DNA of 64,000 nt from Pseudomonas simiae. Its GTDB lineage: Bacteria; Pseudomonadota; Gammaproteobacteria; Pseudomonadales; Pseudomonadaceae. This document shows, in pieces, positions 45,582-54,989 of this stretch; the first letter of the stretch is position 1; every line of letters starts with the position of its first letter. The stretch lies in contig NZ_FOKB01000001.1 in the NCBI RefSeq assembly GCF_900111895.1, positions 625,177 through 689,176 of the forward strand. Direction: 5' to 3'. The notes under the pieces were generated by a model. The model did no database searches. It was not told the DNA's origin and was given only the letters and a program-made list of their open reading frames with translations. The translations under genes were made by a program, and so were the position numbers.

Positions 45582-46538
45582 ATGAAGCTGCCATTCGCTG
45601 GACGTCTTCTTGCTGTCGCTGTGCTTGCCGCCGCATCCGCTGCCCTGCCTCTCTCCTCTGCATTCGCTGATGACGCCGCCAAACCCAAGGTCGGCCTGGT
45701 CATGAAATCCCTCGCCAATGAATTCTTTGTCACCATGCAAGACGGTGCCAAGACGTACCAGAAAGAACACGCCGCCGATTTCGACATGATCACCAACGGG
45801 ATCAAGAACGAAACCGACACCAGCGCGCAGATCGATATCGTCAACCAGATGATCCTCGCCAAGGTCAACGCGATCGTCATCGCACCCGCTGACTCCAAGG
45901 CGCTGGTCACCGTGCTGAAGAAGGCGTCCGATGCGGGTATCAAAGTCGTCAACATCGACAACCGCCTCGACCCGGACGTGCTCAAAAGCAAGAATCTCGA
46001 TATCCCGTTCGTAGGTCCGGACAACCGCAAGGGCTCAAAGCTGGTGGGCGACTACCTGGCCAAGCAACTGGCTTCGGGTGACAAGGTTGGCATCATCGAA
46101 GGTGTGCCGACGACCACCAACGCCCAGCAGCGCACCGCAGGCTACAAGGACGCGATGGACGCTGCAGGCATGAAGATCGTTTCCACTCAATCCGGCAACT
46201 GGGAAATTGACCAGGGTCAGAAGGTTGCCTCCGCCATGCTGAGTGAATACCCGGACCTCAAGGCGCTGTTGGCCGGTAACGACAACATGGCGCTGGGCGC
46301 CGTCTCCGCTGTGCGAGCGGCAGGCAAGGCCGGCAAAGTACTGGTGGTCGGCTACGACAACATCGAGGCCATCAAGCCGATGCTGCAAGACGGTCGTGTG
46401 CTCGCCACCGCTGACCAGGCAGCTGCCCAGCAAGCCGTGTTCGGTATCCAGAACGCGCTCAAGCTGGTCAAGGGTGAGAAAGTCGACTCCAAAGACGGCG
46501 TGATCGAAACCCCGGTCGAACTCGTCCTCAAGAAGTAA
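45582..46538 (+). CDS. rbsB: ribose ABC transporter substrate-binding protein
   Basis: 318-aa periplasmic protein with signal peptide (about 1-30, ending SSAFA). PKVGLVMKSLANEFFVTMQDGA and the type-I sugar-binding folds (IVIAPADSKALV, DNRLDPDV, GNDNMALGAVSA) match RbsB-like proteins. It binds ribose and delivers it to RbsAC. GGAGTGAACCC precedes the ATG. A strong hairpin follows the gene, which could raise its mRNA level over that of rbsA. Confidence 0.94.
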   Translation: MKLPFAGRLLAVAVLAAASAALPLSSAFADDAAKPKVGLVMKSLANEFFVTMQDGAKTYQKEHAADFDMITNGIKNETDTSAQIDIVNQMILAKVNAIVIAPADSKALVTVLKKASDAGIKVVNIDNRLDPDVLKSKNLDIPFVGPDNRKGSKLVGDYLAKQLASGDKVGIIEGVPTTTNAQQRTAGYKDAMDAAGMKIVSTQSGNWEIDQGQKVASAMLSEYPDLKALLAGNDNMALGAVSAVRAAGKAGKVLVVGYDNIEAIKPMLQDGRVLATADQAAAQQAVFGIQNALKLVKGEKVDSKDGVIETPVELVLKK

Positions 46539-46556
46539 TCCTGGCAGTACCCAACA

Positions 46557-46581
46557 GCGCCCGCTCGTCCTGAGCGGGCGC
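46557..46581 (+). other. intercistronic hairpin between rbsB and rbsA
   Basis: GCGCCCGCTC and GAGCGGGCGC form a perfect 10-bp stem with a 5-nt loop; no U tract. Such hairpins protect the 3' end of the binding-protein mRNA in transporter operons. Confidence 0.75.
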
Positions 46582-46595
46582 CTGGAGATTTTCCT

Positions 46596-48149
46596 ATGTC
46601 ATCTTCCGCCCCGAACGCTGTCCTCTCGGTCAGCGGTATCGGCAAGACCTATGCCCAGCCGGTTCTGTCCGACATCACCCTGACGCTCAATCGCGGGGAA
46701 GTGTTGGCGCTGACCGGTGAGAACGGCGCAGGCAAAAGCACCTTGTCGAAGATCATCGGCGGGCTGGTCACACCGACCACCGGGCACATGCAGTTCAATG
46801 GCCAGGATTTCCGCCCTGGCAGCCGCACCCAGGCCGAAGAGCTGGGCGTGCGCATGGTCATGCAGGAGCTCAACCTGCTGCCGACCCTGACCGTCGCCGA
46901 GAACCTGTTCCTGGATAACCTGCCCAGCCACTGTGGCTGGATCAGCCGCAAGCAACTGCGCAAGGCTGCGATCGAGGCCATGGCCCAGGTCGGCCTGGAT
47001 GCTATCGACCCGGATACACTGGTCGGCAGCTTGGGGATTGGCCATCAGCAGATGGTCGAAATCGCCCGCAACCTGATCGGCGACTGCCATGTACTGATCC
47101 TCGACGAACCCACGGCCATGCTCACTGCCCGCGAAGTCGAGATGCTTTTTGAGCAAATCACCCGCCTGCAGGCCCGGGGCGTGGCGATTATCTACATTTC
47201 ACACCGGCTGGAAGAGCTGGCGCGTGTGGCCCAGCGCATTGCGGTGTTGCGCGACGGCAAGCTGGTCTGTGTCGAGCCGATGGCCAACTACAACAGCGAG
47301 CAACTGGTCACCCTGATGGTGGGGCGTGAGCTGGGCGAGCACATTGACCTGGGCCCACGCACCATCGGCGGCCCGGCCCTGACGGTGAAAGGCTTGACCC
47401 GCTCGGACAAGGTCCGCGACGTCTCCTTCGAAGTGCGCGCAGACGAGATCTATGGTATCTCCGGCCTGATCGGCGCGGGGCGGACTGAATTGTTGCGCCT
47501 GATCTTCGGCGCCGACCTGGCCGACAGCGGCACTGTGGCGCTCGGTTCGCCGGCCCAGGTCGTGAGCATCCGCTCGCCCGTGGACGCGGTAGGTCATGGC
47601 ATTGCCCTGATCACCGAAGACCGCAAGGGGGAAGGCTTACTGCTGACCCAGTCCATCAGTGCCAACATTGCCTTGGGCAACATGCCGGAGATCTCTGGCG
47701 GGGGCGTAGTCAACAGCCGCGACGAAACCGCCTTGGCCAAGCGTCAGATCGACGCCATGCGCATCCGCAGTTCCAGCCCGGCGCAGTTGGTCTCCGAGCT
47801 GTCCGGCGGTAACCAGCAGAAAGTGGTGATCGGCCGCTGGCTGGAGCGCGATTGCTCGGTAATGCTGTTCGATGAGCCGACCCGTGGCATCGACGTCGGT
47901 GCCAAATTCGATATTTATGCCTTGCTTGGCGAATTGACCCGCCAGGGCAAAGCGCTGGTGGTGGTGTCCAGTGATCTGCGTGAACTCATGCTGATCTGCG
48001 ACCGCATCGGCGTGTTGTCCGCCGGTCGCTTGATCGAGACCTTCGAGCGCGACAGCTGGACCCAGGACGAATTGCTCGCCGCCGCCTTTGCCGGCTATCA
48101 GAAACGTGATGCGCTGCTCAACGATGCAGTGCTTAGGGATACCCCATGA
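46596..48149 (+). CDS. rbsA: ribose ABC transporter ATP-binding protein
   Basis: 517-aa protein with two ABC domains. The first has a complete Walker A (GENGAGKST, about 41-49), signature GIGHQQMVE and Walker B VLILDEPTAM. The second has the degenerate P-loop GLIGAGRTELLR usual in RbsA, with LSGGNQQKV and VMLFDEPTRGID. It powers ribose import. It overlaps rbsC by 4 bp. Confidence 0.96.
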   Translation: MSSSAPNAVLSVSGIGKTYAQPVLSDITLTLNRGEVLALTGENGAGKSTLSKIIGGLVTPTTGHMQFNGQDFRPGSRTQAEELGVRMVMQELNLLPTLTVAENLFLDNLPSHCGWISRKQLRKAAIEAMAQVGLDAIDPDTLVGSLGIGHQQMVEIARNLIGDCHVLILDEPTAMLTAREVEMLFEQITRLQARGVAIIYISHRLEELARVAQRIAVLRDGKLVCVEPMANYNSEQLVTLMVGRELGEHIDLGPRTIGGPALTVKGLTRSDKVRDVSFEVRADEIYGISGLIGAGRTELLRLIFGADLADSGTVALGSPAQVVSIRSPVDAVGHGIALITEDRKGEGLLLTQSISANIALGNMPEISGGGVVNSRDETALAKRQIDAMRIRSSSPAQLVSELSGGNQQKVVIGRWLERDCSVMLFDEPTRGIDVGAKFDIYALLGELTRQGKALVVVSSDLRELMLICDRIGVLSAGRLIETFERDSWTQDELLAAAFAGYQKRDALLNDAVLRDTP

Positions 48150-49123
48150 AAACCACAACTTCCCCCGGCAAGACTGGCGGCAACTTCTACGGCCTCGGCA
48201 CCTACCTGGGCCTGGCGGGCGCCTTGCTGGCGATGATCGCTCTGTTCTCGGTGCTCAGCGACCACTTCCTGTCCTATGACACCTTCAGCACCCTGGCCAA
48301 CCAGATTCCAGACTTGATGGTACTGGCGGTGGGCATGACCTTCATCCTCATCATCGGCGGCATTGACCTATCGGTGGGGTCGGTACTGGCACTGGCGGCG
48401 TCGGCCGTCAGCGTGGCGATCCTCGGCTGGGGCTGGAGTGTGTTGCCGGCTGCCGTGCTGGGTATGGGCTGTGCAGCCTTGGCCGGTACCATCACCGGCT
48501 CGATCACCGTGGCCTGGCGCATTCCGTCGTTTATCGTGTCCCTCGGCGTGCTGGAGATGGCCCGTGGCGTCGCGTACCAGATGACCGGCTCGCGCACTGC
48601 CTACATCGGTGATTCGTTTGCCTGGCTGTCCAATCCGATTGCCTTTGGTATCTCGCCGTCGTTCATCATCGCCTTGCTGGTGATCATCGCCGCACAGCTT
48701 GTACTAACGCGCACCGTATTTGGTCGTTACCTGATCGGTATCGGCACCAACGAAGAGGCCGTACGCCTGGCGGGGATCAATCCCAAGCCCTACAAGATCC
48801 TGGTCTTCAGCCTCATGGGCCTGTTGGCAGGTGTGGCTGCGCTGTTCCAGATCTCGCGCCTGGAAGCGGCGGACCCGAATGCCGGCTCCGGCCTTGAGCT
48901 GCAAGTGATCGCGGCGGTGGTGATCGGCGGTACCAGCCTGATGGGCGGGCGCGGTTCGGTGATCAGTACCTTTTTTGGTGTATTGATTATTTCGGTATTG
49001 GCGGCAGGCCTGGCGCAGATCGGCGCCACGGAACCCACGAAGCGCATCATTACCGGTGCCGTGATCGTGATTGCCGTGGTCCTCGATACCTACCGCAGTC
49101 AGCGCGCCAGTCGGCGAGGCTGA
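48146..49123 (+). CDS. rbsC: ribose ABC transporter permease
   Basis: 325-aa inner-membrane protein with about eight to ten spans. The permease signatures GGIDLSVGSVLALAA and GTNEEAVRLAGI (the loop contacting the ATPase), and VIGGTSLMGGRGSV, are as in RbsC. It starts within the rbsA stop and is followed by rbsR after 3 bp. Confidence 0.96.
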   Translation: MKTTTSPGKTGGNFYGLGTYLGLAGALLAMIALFSVLSDHFLSYDTFSTLANQIPDLMVLAVGMTFILIIGGIDLSVGSVLALAASAVSVAILGWGWSVLPAAVLGMGCAALAGTITGSITVAWRIPSFIVSLGVLEMARGVAYQMTGSRTAYIGDSFAWLSNPIAFGISPSFIIALLVIIAAQLVLTRTVFGRYLIGIGTNEEAVRLAGINPKPYKILVFSLMGLLAGVAALFQISRLEAADPNAGSGLELQVIAAVVIGGTSLMGGRGSVISTFFGVLIISVLAAGLAQIGATEPTKRIITGAVIVIAVVLDTYRSQRASRRG

Positions 49124-49126
49124 ACC

Positions 49127-50149
49127 ATGGCAACGATCAAGGATGTGGCAGCGCTTGCAGGTATTTCCTACACGACGGTGTCTCATGTGGTGAACAAGAC
49201 GCGCCCGGTCAGTGAGCCGGTGCGCATCAAGGTCGAAGCGGCGATCAAACAGCTCGACTACGTGCCCAGTGCCGTCGCGCGTTCGCTCAAGGCCAAGACC
49301 ACAGCCACCATCGGTTTGTTGGTGCCCAACAGCCTCAACCCGTATTTTGCCGAGTTGGCCAGGGGCATCGAGGATTACTGCGAGCGTAACGGCTATTGCG
49401 TGATCCTGTGCAACTCCGACGACAATGCCGAAAAGCAACGCAACTATTTGCGCGTGTTGCTGGAAAAACGTATCGACGGCTTGATCGTAACTTCGGTGGG
49501 CGGCGATGACAGCGGCCTTGCCGCTGGATTGAGCGCGGTACGTACGCCCATGGTGATTGTCGACCGGGCGCTGGATGGCATCGACGTGGATTTGGTGCGT
49601 ATTGACCACGAGGAGGGCGCCTACCTGGCGACCCGACACTTGCTCGAACTGGGCCATCGAGACATCGCCTGCATCGGCGGACCTGCCCATACCCGTGTCG
49701 CGCAAATGCGCTTGGCGGGCTATCACCGTGCGCTGCGAGAGGCAGGCGTAACGGTGGCAGCCAATCGCACCCAGGAAAGTGACTTCACCAGCACGGGCGG
49801 TTATACCGCCGCCGTGCAATTGTTGACGGAAAATCCGCCCAGCGCGATTTTTGCCAGCAACGATATGATTGGTTTCGGCGTGTTGCGCGCAGCAGCGGAG
49901 CGTAACATCCGCGTGCCGGGCGAGCTGTCGGTGATCGGTTTTGATGACATTCAAATGGGCCGTTATGTCTACCCGGCGTTGACCACGGTCGGGCAATCGA
50001 TCGTGCAACTCGGCGAGACGGCGGCCGAACTCTTGCTGCGAAGAATTGCAACACCCCACATGCCGATCGATCAACGTATCGTGACGCCGAGCATTGTGTT
50101 GCGCGAGTCGACGGCGCCCGTCGCCGGTACATTTGCCCAATACCGCTGA
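49127..50149 (+). CDS. rbsR: ribose operon repressor (LacI family)
   Basis: 340-aa repressor. The HTH and hinge IKDVAALAGISYTTVSHVVN (3-22) are followed by a ribose-binding core with FASNDMIGFGVL and SVIGFDDIQMGRY. It likely binds the CGCAAACGTTTGCG palindrome upstream of rbsB and is released by ribose. The gene lies inside the operon it controls. Confidence 0.95.
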   Translation: MATIKDVAALAGISYTTVSHVVNKTRPVSEPVRIKVEAAIKQLDYVPSAVARSLKAKTTATIGLLVPNSLNPYFAELARGIEDYCERNGYCVILCNSDDNAEKQRNYLRVLLEKRIDGLIVTSVGGDDSGLAAGLSAVRTPMVIVDRALDGIDVDLVRIDHEEGAYLATRHLLELGHRDIACIGGPAHTRVAQMRLAGYHRALREAGVTVAANRTQESDFTSTGGYTAAVQLLTENPPSAIFASNDMIGFGVLRAAAERNIRVPGELSVIGFDDIQMGRYVYPALTTVGQSIVQLGETAAELLLRRIATPHMPIDQRIVTPSIVLRESTAPVAGTFAQYR

Positions 50150-50172
50150 ATCGAATTGATGAGTACTGATGT

Positions 50173-51090
50173 ATGCCAGCAAAAGTAGTGGTAGTAGGCA
50201 GCTTGAACATGGACCTGGTGACCCGCGCCAGCCGGCTGCCGCGTGCCGGTGAAACGCTGATCGGCCAAACGTTTTCCACGGTGCCTGGCGGTAAGGGCGC
50301 GAACCAGGCTGTAGCTTCGGCACGCTTGGGGGCCGATGTTTCAATGATTGGCTGCGTTGGCAGCGATGCCTATGGCAGTCAGTTGCGCGAGGCATTGCTG
50401 GTGGAAGGCATCGATTGCCAGGCCGTTAGCACCGTGGACGGCTCCAGTGGCGTGGCCCTGATCGTGGTCGATGACAGCAGCCAGAACGCGATTGTGATCG
50501 TGGCGGGCAGTAACGGCGAACTGACGCCTGCGTCGTTGCAGGCGTTCGACGCAGTATTGCAGGCGGCTGACGTGATCGTCTGCCAGCTGGAAGTCCCGAT
50601 GAATACGGTGGGCTATGCGCTCAAGCGCGGCCGTGAGCTGGGTAAGACGGTGATCCTCAACCCGGCTCCGGCCAGCGGTCCATTACCGGCTGAGTGGTAT
50701 GCATCGATCGACTATTTGATCCCCAATGAAAGTGAGGCCTCCGCACTCAGCGGCGTGACAGTCGATTCGATTGACGCTGCCAAAGTGGCTGCGACCCAAT
50801 TGATTCAGGCGGGCGCCGGCAAAGTCATCGTCACCCTGGGGGCTCAGGGCGCGCTGTTTACCGACGGCCAGCGCTTTGAGCATTTGCAGGCGCCGAAGGT
50901 CAAGGCAGTCGACACCACGGCTGCGGGGGACACCTTTGTTGGTGGCTTTGCCGCGGCGTTGGCCAACGGCAAAAGCGAGGCCGAGGCCATCCGTTTTGGC
51001 CAGGTCGCGGCGGCACTGTCGGTCACCCGTGCCGGTGCACAGCCCTCTATTCCAACGCTGCACGACGTACAAGGTTTTGTGCCCTCATGA
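50173..51090 (+). CDS. rbsK: ribokinase
   Basis: 305-aa PfkB-family kinase phosphorylating ribose to ribose 5-phosphate. [14 protein letters not shown] at the start, [16 protein letters not shown] near 42, and the C-terminal [17 protein letters not shown] with the catalytic Asp. It overlaps rbsD by 4 bp. GATGTATG-type context gives only a weak ribosome-binding site. Confidence 0.96.
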   Translation: MPAKVVVVGSLNMDLVTRASRLPRAGETLIGQTFSTVPGGKGANQAVASARLGADVSMIGCVGSDAYGSQLREALLVEGIDCQAVSTVDGSSGVALIVVDDSSQNAIVIVAGSNGELTPASLQAFDAVLQAADVIVCQLEVPMNTVGYALKRGRELGKTVILNPAPASGPLPAEWYASIDYLIPNESEASALSGVTVDSIDAAKVAATQLIQAGAGKVIVTLGAQGALFTDGQRFEHLQAPKVKAVDTTAAGDTFVGGFAAALANGKSEAEAIRFGQVAAALSVTRAGAQPSIPTLHDVQGFVPS

Positions 51091-51491
51091 AAAAGACACC
51101 TCTGCTCAATATCGCCCTGTCGCGCGTGATCGCCTCTCTGGGGCACGGTGACATCCTGGTGATCGGTGATGCCGGCCTGCCGGTGCCGCCGGGCGTCGAG
51201 CTGATTGACCTGGCGTTGACCCAGGGCATCCCGGATTTCATCAGCACCTTGCGTATCGTGCTCAGTGAAATGCAAGTGGAGAGCCATGTGTTGGCCGAAG
51301 AAATCCTGCTCAAGCAACCGCCGGCACTGGCTGAACTCAACGCACTCACAGAACAGACCGCCCTCGGTGAGCGGCGCCTGGTCAGCCATGAAGAATTCAA
51401 ACAGCTCAGCCGCAAGGCACGCGCCGTGGTGCGCACTGGCGAATGCCAGCCTTACTGCAATATCGCGCTGGTGTCCGGCGTAACGTTCTAG
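51087..51491 (+). CDS. rbsD: D-ribose pyranase
   Basis: 134-aa mutarotase converting beta-pyranose to beta-furanose ribose, the form used by ribokinase. The catalytic His is in [18 protein letters not shown]; the end [16 protein letters not shown] is family-typical. It starts in the rbsK stop. Confidence 0.95.
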   Translation: MKKTPLLNIALSRVIASLGHGDILVIGDAGLPVPPGVELIDLALTQGIPDFISTLRIVLSEMQVESHVLAEEILLKQPPALAELNALTEQTALGERRLVSHEEFKQLSRKARAVVRTGECQPYCNIALVSGVTF

Positions 51492-51516
51492 CGTTCTCAA
51501 CGACAAGGAGTGTTTT

Positions 51517-52545
51517 ATGCAATGTAGTCTTCCAACCCTGAAAAACCTGTTCCGGAGTGTTCTGCTTTTGTCCGCACTCACTGCTGCAAGCGCCCAGGCG
51601 GCGGAAAAGATCGATCTGATCATCGACACCGACCCCGGCGCTGATGACGTGGTGGCCTTGCTGTTCGCCATGGCCTCTCCGGATGAGCTGAACATCCGCG
51701 CGCTGACCACCGTCGCCGGCAACGTTCGCCTGGACAAGACCTCCCGTAACGCCCGGCTGGCCCGTGAGTGGGCAGGGCGGGAAGAAATCCCGGTGTACGC
51801 CGGTGCGCCGGCACCTCTTCTGCGCAAACCGATCTACGCCGAGAACATCCATGGCAAGGAAGGTATTTCCGGTGTCACCGTACATGAGCCCAAAAAGGGC
51901 CTGGCGGACGGCAATGCCGTTGATTACCTGATCAAGACCCTCAGCACCGCCAAGCCTCACAGTATCACCATCGCCATGCTTGGCCCGCAGACCAACCTGG
52001 CGCTGGCATTGACCCAGGCGCCGGAAATCACCCAAGGCATCAAGGAAGTGGTGGTGATGGGCGGTGCGCACTTCAATGGCGGCAATATCACCCCGGTGGC
52101 GGAGTTCAACCTGTTCGCCGACCCGGTTGCAGCCGAGATTGTGCTCAAGAGCGGCGTAAAGCTGACCTATCTGCCGCTGGACGTGACCCACAAGGTGCTG
52201 ACCAGCGAAGCACGCTTGAAAAAGATCGCCGACATCAAGAACAACGCGAGCAAGGTGGTGGGCGATATTCTTAACGAATACGTCAAGGGCGACATGGAGC
52301 ACTACGGCATTCCTGGCGGCCCGGTGCATGACGCTACCGTCATCGCCTACCTGCTCAAGCCTTCGCTGTTCAGTGGTCGTCAGGCCAATATGGTGGTGGA
52401 TAGCCGTGAGGGCCCGACCTTCGGCCAGACCATCGTCGATTGGTACGACGGCCTGAAGCAGGACAAGAATGTGTTCTGGGTTGAGAATGGCGACGCGCAG
52501 GGCTTCTTCGATCTGTTGACTGAGCGCCTGGCGCGCCTGAAGTAA
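51517..52545 (+). CDS. exported ribonucleoside hydrolase
   Basis: 342-aa inosine-uridine nucleoside hydrolase with a signal peptide (about 1-28, ending ASAQA). The calcium-binding cluster IIDTDPGADD is near 32-41; VVMGGAHFNGGN and PGGPVHDATVIAYL hold the remaining metal and catalytic residues. It would split nucleosides into base and ribose in the periplasm. It sits 25 bp after rbsD with AAGGAG, so it is in the rbs operon and supplies ribose to RbsB. Confidence 0.92.
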   Translation: MQCSLPTLKNLFRSVLLLSALTAASAQAAEKIDLIIDTDPGADDVVALLFAMASPDELNIRALTTVAGNVRLDKTSRNARLAREWAGREEIPVYAGAPAPLLRKPIYAENIHGKEGISGVTVHEPKKGLADGNAVDYLIKTLSTAKPHSITIAMLGPQTNLALALTQAPEITQGIKEVVVMGGAHFNGGNITPVAEFNLFADPVAAEIVLKSGVKLTYLPLDVTHKVLTSEARLKKIADIKNNASKVVGDILNEYVKGDMEHYGIPGGPVHDATVIAYLLKPSLFSGRQANMVVDSREGPTFGQTIVDWYDGLKQDKNVFWVENGDAQGFFDLLTERLARLK

Positions 52546-52578
52546 GGGGTTGACCGGTCGGCGTTCGCTGGCCGGTTC

Positions 52579-52791
52579 TTATTCGCGCTCGGGGTCGTGT
52601 GCCCCCATGTGATCGGCCGGATACTTTTCGAATATCTGGCCGATAAACGCTTGCGCCGCCTGCGTGCCCAGTTCCTTGACCAGTAGGTCGATACCAATGA
52701 TTGCCAATTCCTCTGGGCTGCCAGGACTGTAGGAGCTTTGTCCTTGTGGCCACTTGGCTTTGATGTCGGCTTGGAGCGTTACGGTGGTCAT
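52579..52791 (-). CDS. small conserved-type hypothetical protein
   Basis: 70-aa protein (MTTVTLQADIKAKWPQGQ...), with an amphipathic helix IIGIDLLVKELGTQAAQAFIG and an acidic end (HDPERE). No signal or membrane span. GAGACAGTC precedes the ATG. Convergent with the nucleoside hydrolase. Function unknown. Confidence 0.65.
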   Translation of the reverse strand: MTTVTLQADIKAKWPQGQSSYSPGSPEELAIIGIDLLVKELGTQAAQAFIGQIFEKYPADHMGAHDPERE

Positions 52792-52961
52792 GACTGTCTC
52801 GCGGGGTTGAGAGTACTGGGCAATGCGCTGGAACGCGGTTCTTACCGGGCCAGTTAACCATTTTGTACCGCGTTTGGCACTGATACTTAGGCATGAGGCG
52901 ATTCGGAATGACGGCGACGCTGTGCGACACTGTTCGCCTGTTTAATTGCCGGGGACACCAC

Positions 52962-53270
52962 GTGCAGATCGATTTGAACAATCCCGAGAACCTGACATTG
53001 GGAAATGTGCGCCTGCTGCTCGCCAGTGCCAGCGACGACGAACATACCCAGTTGCGCGTGACCAAGGCCGGAATCGCCTATATCTCCTCTGGGAGGGTGG
53101 TAGGTGGTGTGGATATCGACGGGCTGCTGTTCCGCCTGGAGACCTGGGCAAAAGGCTCTGGATACGTAGGTAATGTGGCCGCCAGCGATGAAGTCTGGGT
53201 GACGCAGATTTTCAATGCGCTGAAGGAAAACTGGCCGAAGCCGGCGTTCGACTACATCGACATCTACTGA
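52962..53270 (+). CDS. hypothetical protein
   Basis: 102-aa cytoplasmic-looking protein. QIDLNNPENLTLGNVRLLLAS is followed by a beta-rich part (TQLRVTKAGIAYIS, RVVGGVDIDGLLFRLETW) and DEVWVTQIFNALKENWP. GTG 52962 with GGGGAC upstream is preferred; an upstream ATG-type extension at 52893 has a basic, Cys-containing stretch unlike the rest. Family not recognised. Confidence 0.68.
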   Translation: MQIDLNNPENLTLGNVRLLLASASDDEHTQLRVTKAGIAYISSGRVVGGVDIDGLLFRLETWAKGSGYVGNVAASDEVWVTQIFNALKENWPKPAFDYIDIY

Positions 53271-53414
53271 ACACATTCATATCTGGTCACGATTGACCGG
53301 GCGAATGCCTGCCCAGAGTCAGGCAGACTTGCCCAGCGGCGGTTTACGTCTTGAAACCAATCCGCCCAATCGCTGTCGCACGATCTCTGTCCATTTTTTA
53401 TCATAGGAGGCTTC

Positions 53415-53732
53415 ATGCCTTGGAAGCTCGCATCATTCGGTACTTTGTTGGCAGCGCTCGCGTTGGCGGGTTGCAGCACCCAGGGCGCCTCTGAGCCAGC
53501 CAAAGACGCCGTGGCCGATGCCGGTCATAGCCGCTGTGAGTCGAAGGCCGCCGAATTCACCATCGGCCAGAAAGCCTCGCCCCAGTTGCTGGAGCAGGCC
53601 CGTACCCGTGCCGGTGCCCAGAACGCACGCATCCTCAAGCCTAACGATATGATCACGCTGGAGTACCGCTCCGACCGCTTGAATCTGAACACCGACGATA
53701 ACCTGGTGATCACGCGGGTCAATTGCGGGTAA
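53415..53732 (+). CDS. peptidase inhibitor I78 family lipoprotein
   Basis: 105-aa predicted lipoprotein: signal with lipobox LALAGC (Cys20). The C-terminal part (FTIGQKASPQLLEQARTRAGA, RILKPNDMITLEYRSDRLNL, VITRVNCG) matches the I78 inhibitor family, small protease inhibitors with a Cys-Cys bridge. It may guard the periplasm against proteases. GGAGGCTTC precedes the ATG. Confidence 0.85.
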   Translation: MPWKLASFGTLLAALALAGCSTQGASEPAKDAVADAGHSRCESKAAEFTIGQKASPQLLEQARTRAGAQNARILKPNDMITLEYRSDRLNLNTDDNLVITRVNCG

Positions 53733-53759
53733 ACCGCTCCAGGCTTTAGCAGCGCCCAT

Positions 53760-53791
53760 AAAAAACCCCGTCACATGGACGGGGTTTTTTT
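53760..53791. terminator. bidirectional terminator
   Basis: CCCCGTC pairs with GACGGGG, flanked by A6 on the left and T7 on the right. It serves both the I78 gene and the convergent cold-shock gene. Confidence 0.93.
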
Positions 53792-53805
53792 AGCTCAGCG
53801 GAGAA

Positions 53806-54018
53806 TTACTCGCCGCGAACCTGTGCAGCTTGCATACCCTTTTGGCCTTTCTCAGCCACGAAGGAAACGGTTTGGCCTTCTTTCAGGCTTTTGAAACCGT
53901 CGCTTTCGATAGCTTTGAAGTGTACGAACAGGTCGTCACCGCCACCTTGAGGAGTGATGAAGCCGAAGCCTTTTTCATCGTTGAACCATTTAACGGTGCC
54001 GGTTTGGCGATTAGACAT
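53806..54018 (-). CDS. cold-shock protein (CspA family)
   Basis: 70-aa single OB-fold nucleic-acid chaperone. RNP1 KGFGFI and RNP2 DLFVHF are present. Starts [25 protein letters not shown] precedes the ATG. The A+T-rich upstream DNA probably encodes a long leader, usual in this family. Whether it is cold-induced cannot be told. Confidence 0.96.
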   Translation of the reverse strand: MSNRQTGTVKWFNDEKGFGFITPQGGGDDLFVHFKAIESDGFKSLKEGQTVSFVAEKGQKGMQAAQVRGE

Positions 54019-54173
54019 GGTGTATCTCCAAGAAACATATATTTTCAGTAGTGCTGTGCTGCTCAGGCCAACTGGGCACACCGGGCTATCATAGTCGAAA
54101 TGTTCGACTTGGGAGCCCCCCCAAGGCATTGTTTGCTAATCAATAGCGTCGCATTAAGTGCTTTGGTCGGCTG

Positions 54174-54200
54174 AAAGCCCCGAATTACGGGGCTTTGGCT
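54174..54200 (-). terminator. hairpin after the 104-aa protein gene
   Basis: AAAGCCCC and GGGGCTTT form a perfect 8-bp stem with a 7-nt loop. It lies past the stop of the minus-strand gene ending at 54308. The T run after it is short, so it may be a weak terminator. Confidence 0.5.
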
Positions 54201-54307
54201 CGAAATATCAGCTAGTAAAAAAAGCCGTAAAAGCTGTGTAATTTGTGCGAAATGGCAGTTTTCGGGCCATTTTTTCGGCAAAACAGCTGTGTGATCAGCC
54301 GCAAATC

Positions 54308-54622
54308 TTACTTTTTCTTCACCACTTTGCAGGACGAAATAGCCGCGACCGCTTTGTTTTTAAGCTCCGGGCTGGCGTTCTGATTGGTCATCAGTTCCTT
54401 GATTTCGGCAGTGCTCAATTCGGCGTTGATCTTGTCGGCGCCACATTCGCAGTGGGCTTTGGCAGTTTTGACGTCTACGTTCTGGCTGGCAGCTGCGCTG
54501 CAATCGCTGACGAAGCTATCGCGAGCACCGGCTGGCCAGTTGGACGGGGCTGCTGCCTGCGCGCCCAGGGAAAGAACAGTCAGGGAAGCGGCGAGAGCGA
54601 GAGTAGAGGTAAAACGCATCAT
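54308..54622 (-). CDS. small exported hypothetical protein
   Basis: 104-aa protein with signal peptide (about 1-24, ending GAQA). The mature part is helical with four cysteines (SDCSAAA, HCEC, SSCK) suggesting disulfides or metal binding. A basic tail VVKKK ends it. Start ATG 54622, next to ATG 54619; AAAGGAGC lies at proper distance. Family not recognised. Confidence 0.75.
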   Translation of the reverse strand: MMRFTSTLALAASLTVLSLGAQAAAPSNWPAGARDSFVSDCSAAASQNVDVKTAKAHCECGADKINAELSTAEIKELMTNQNASPELKNKAVAAISSCKVVKKK

Positions 54623-54989
54623 GAGGATGCTCCTTTGGGTCGAGGACGAACGGCGATTCTCAGTGGGTTTGAGGTAGTGCGTACAGCTCAAGTTCACTTT
54701 TGCAGCTATAAAGGCCGGATTTTGTCGTTACGCAAGATAGCAGCGCCGCGATGACCGTTCATCTGTGCTAGGATCTTGCGCTTGGCTATTTCCAGGCGCG
54801 CCAATTGCCGCCTTGCCATATTCTTTTTAGCTCACTCCAGTCACTCTGGTTCGATTATCGGTTGGCCGAAAGGCTCCTGCCGCTGTAAGGCAGGCGTTCA
54901 TTACTGAGCGGCCTGGTGTTGGATCTTGTACTGGCTCATCCCAACCCACGTGACCTTTGGTAGGGGTCACCACTAGGAGAGGAGGCGCC
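54623..54989. other. promoter and leader region of thrS
   Basis: 367 bp without a gene, between divergent genes. It holds a hairpin CCTGCC...GGCAGG at 54876-54894, about 95 bp before thrS. In some bacteria ThrRS represses its own mRNA through leader structure; such a role here is only a possibility. A TAGGAT at about 54769 is a weak -10 candidate. Confidence 0.5.
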
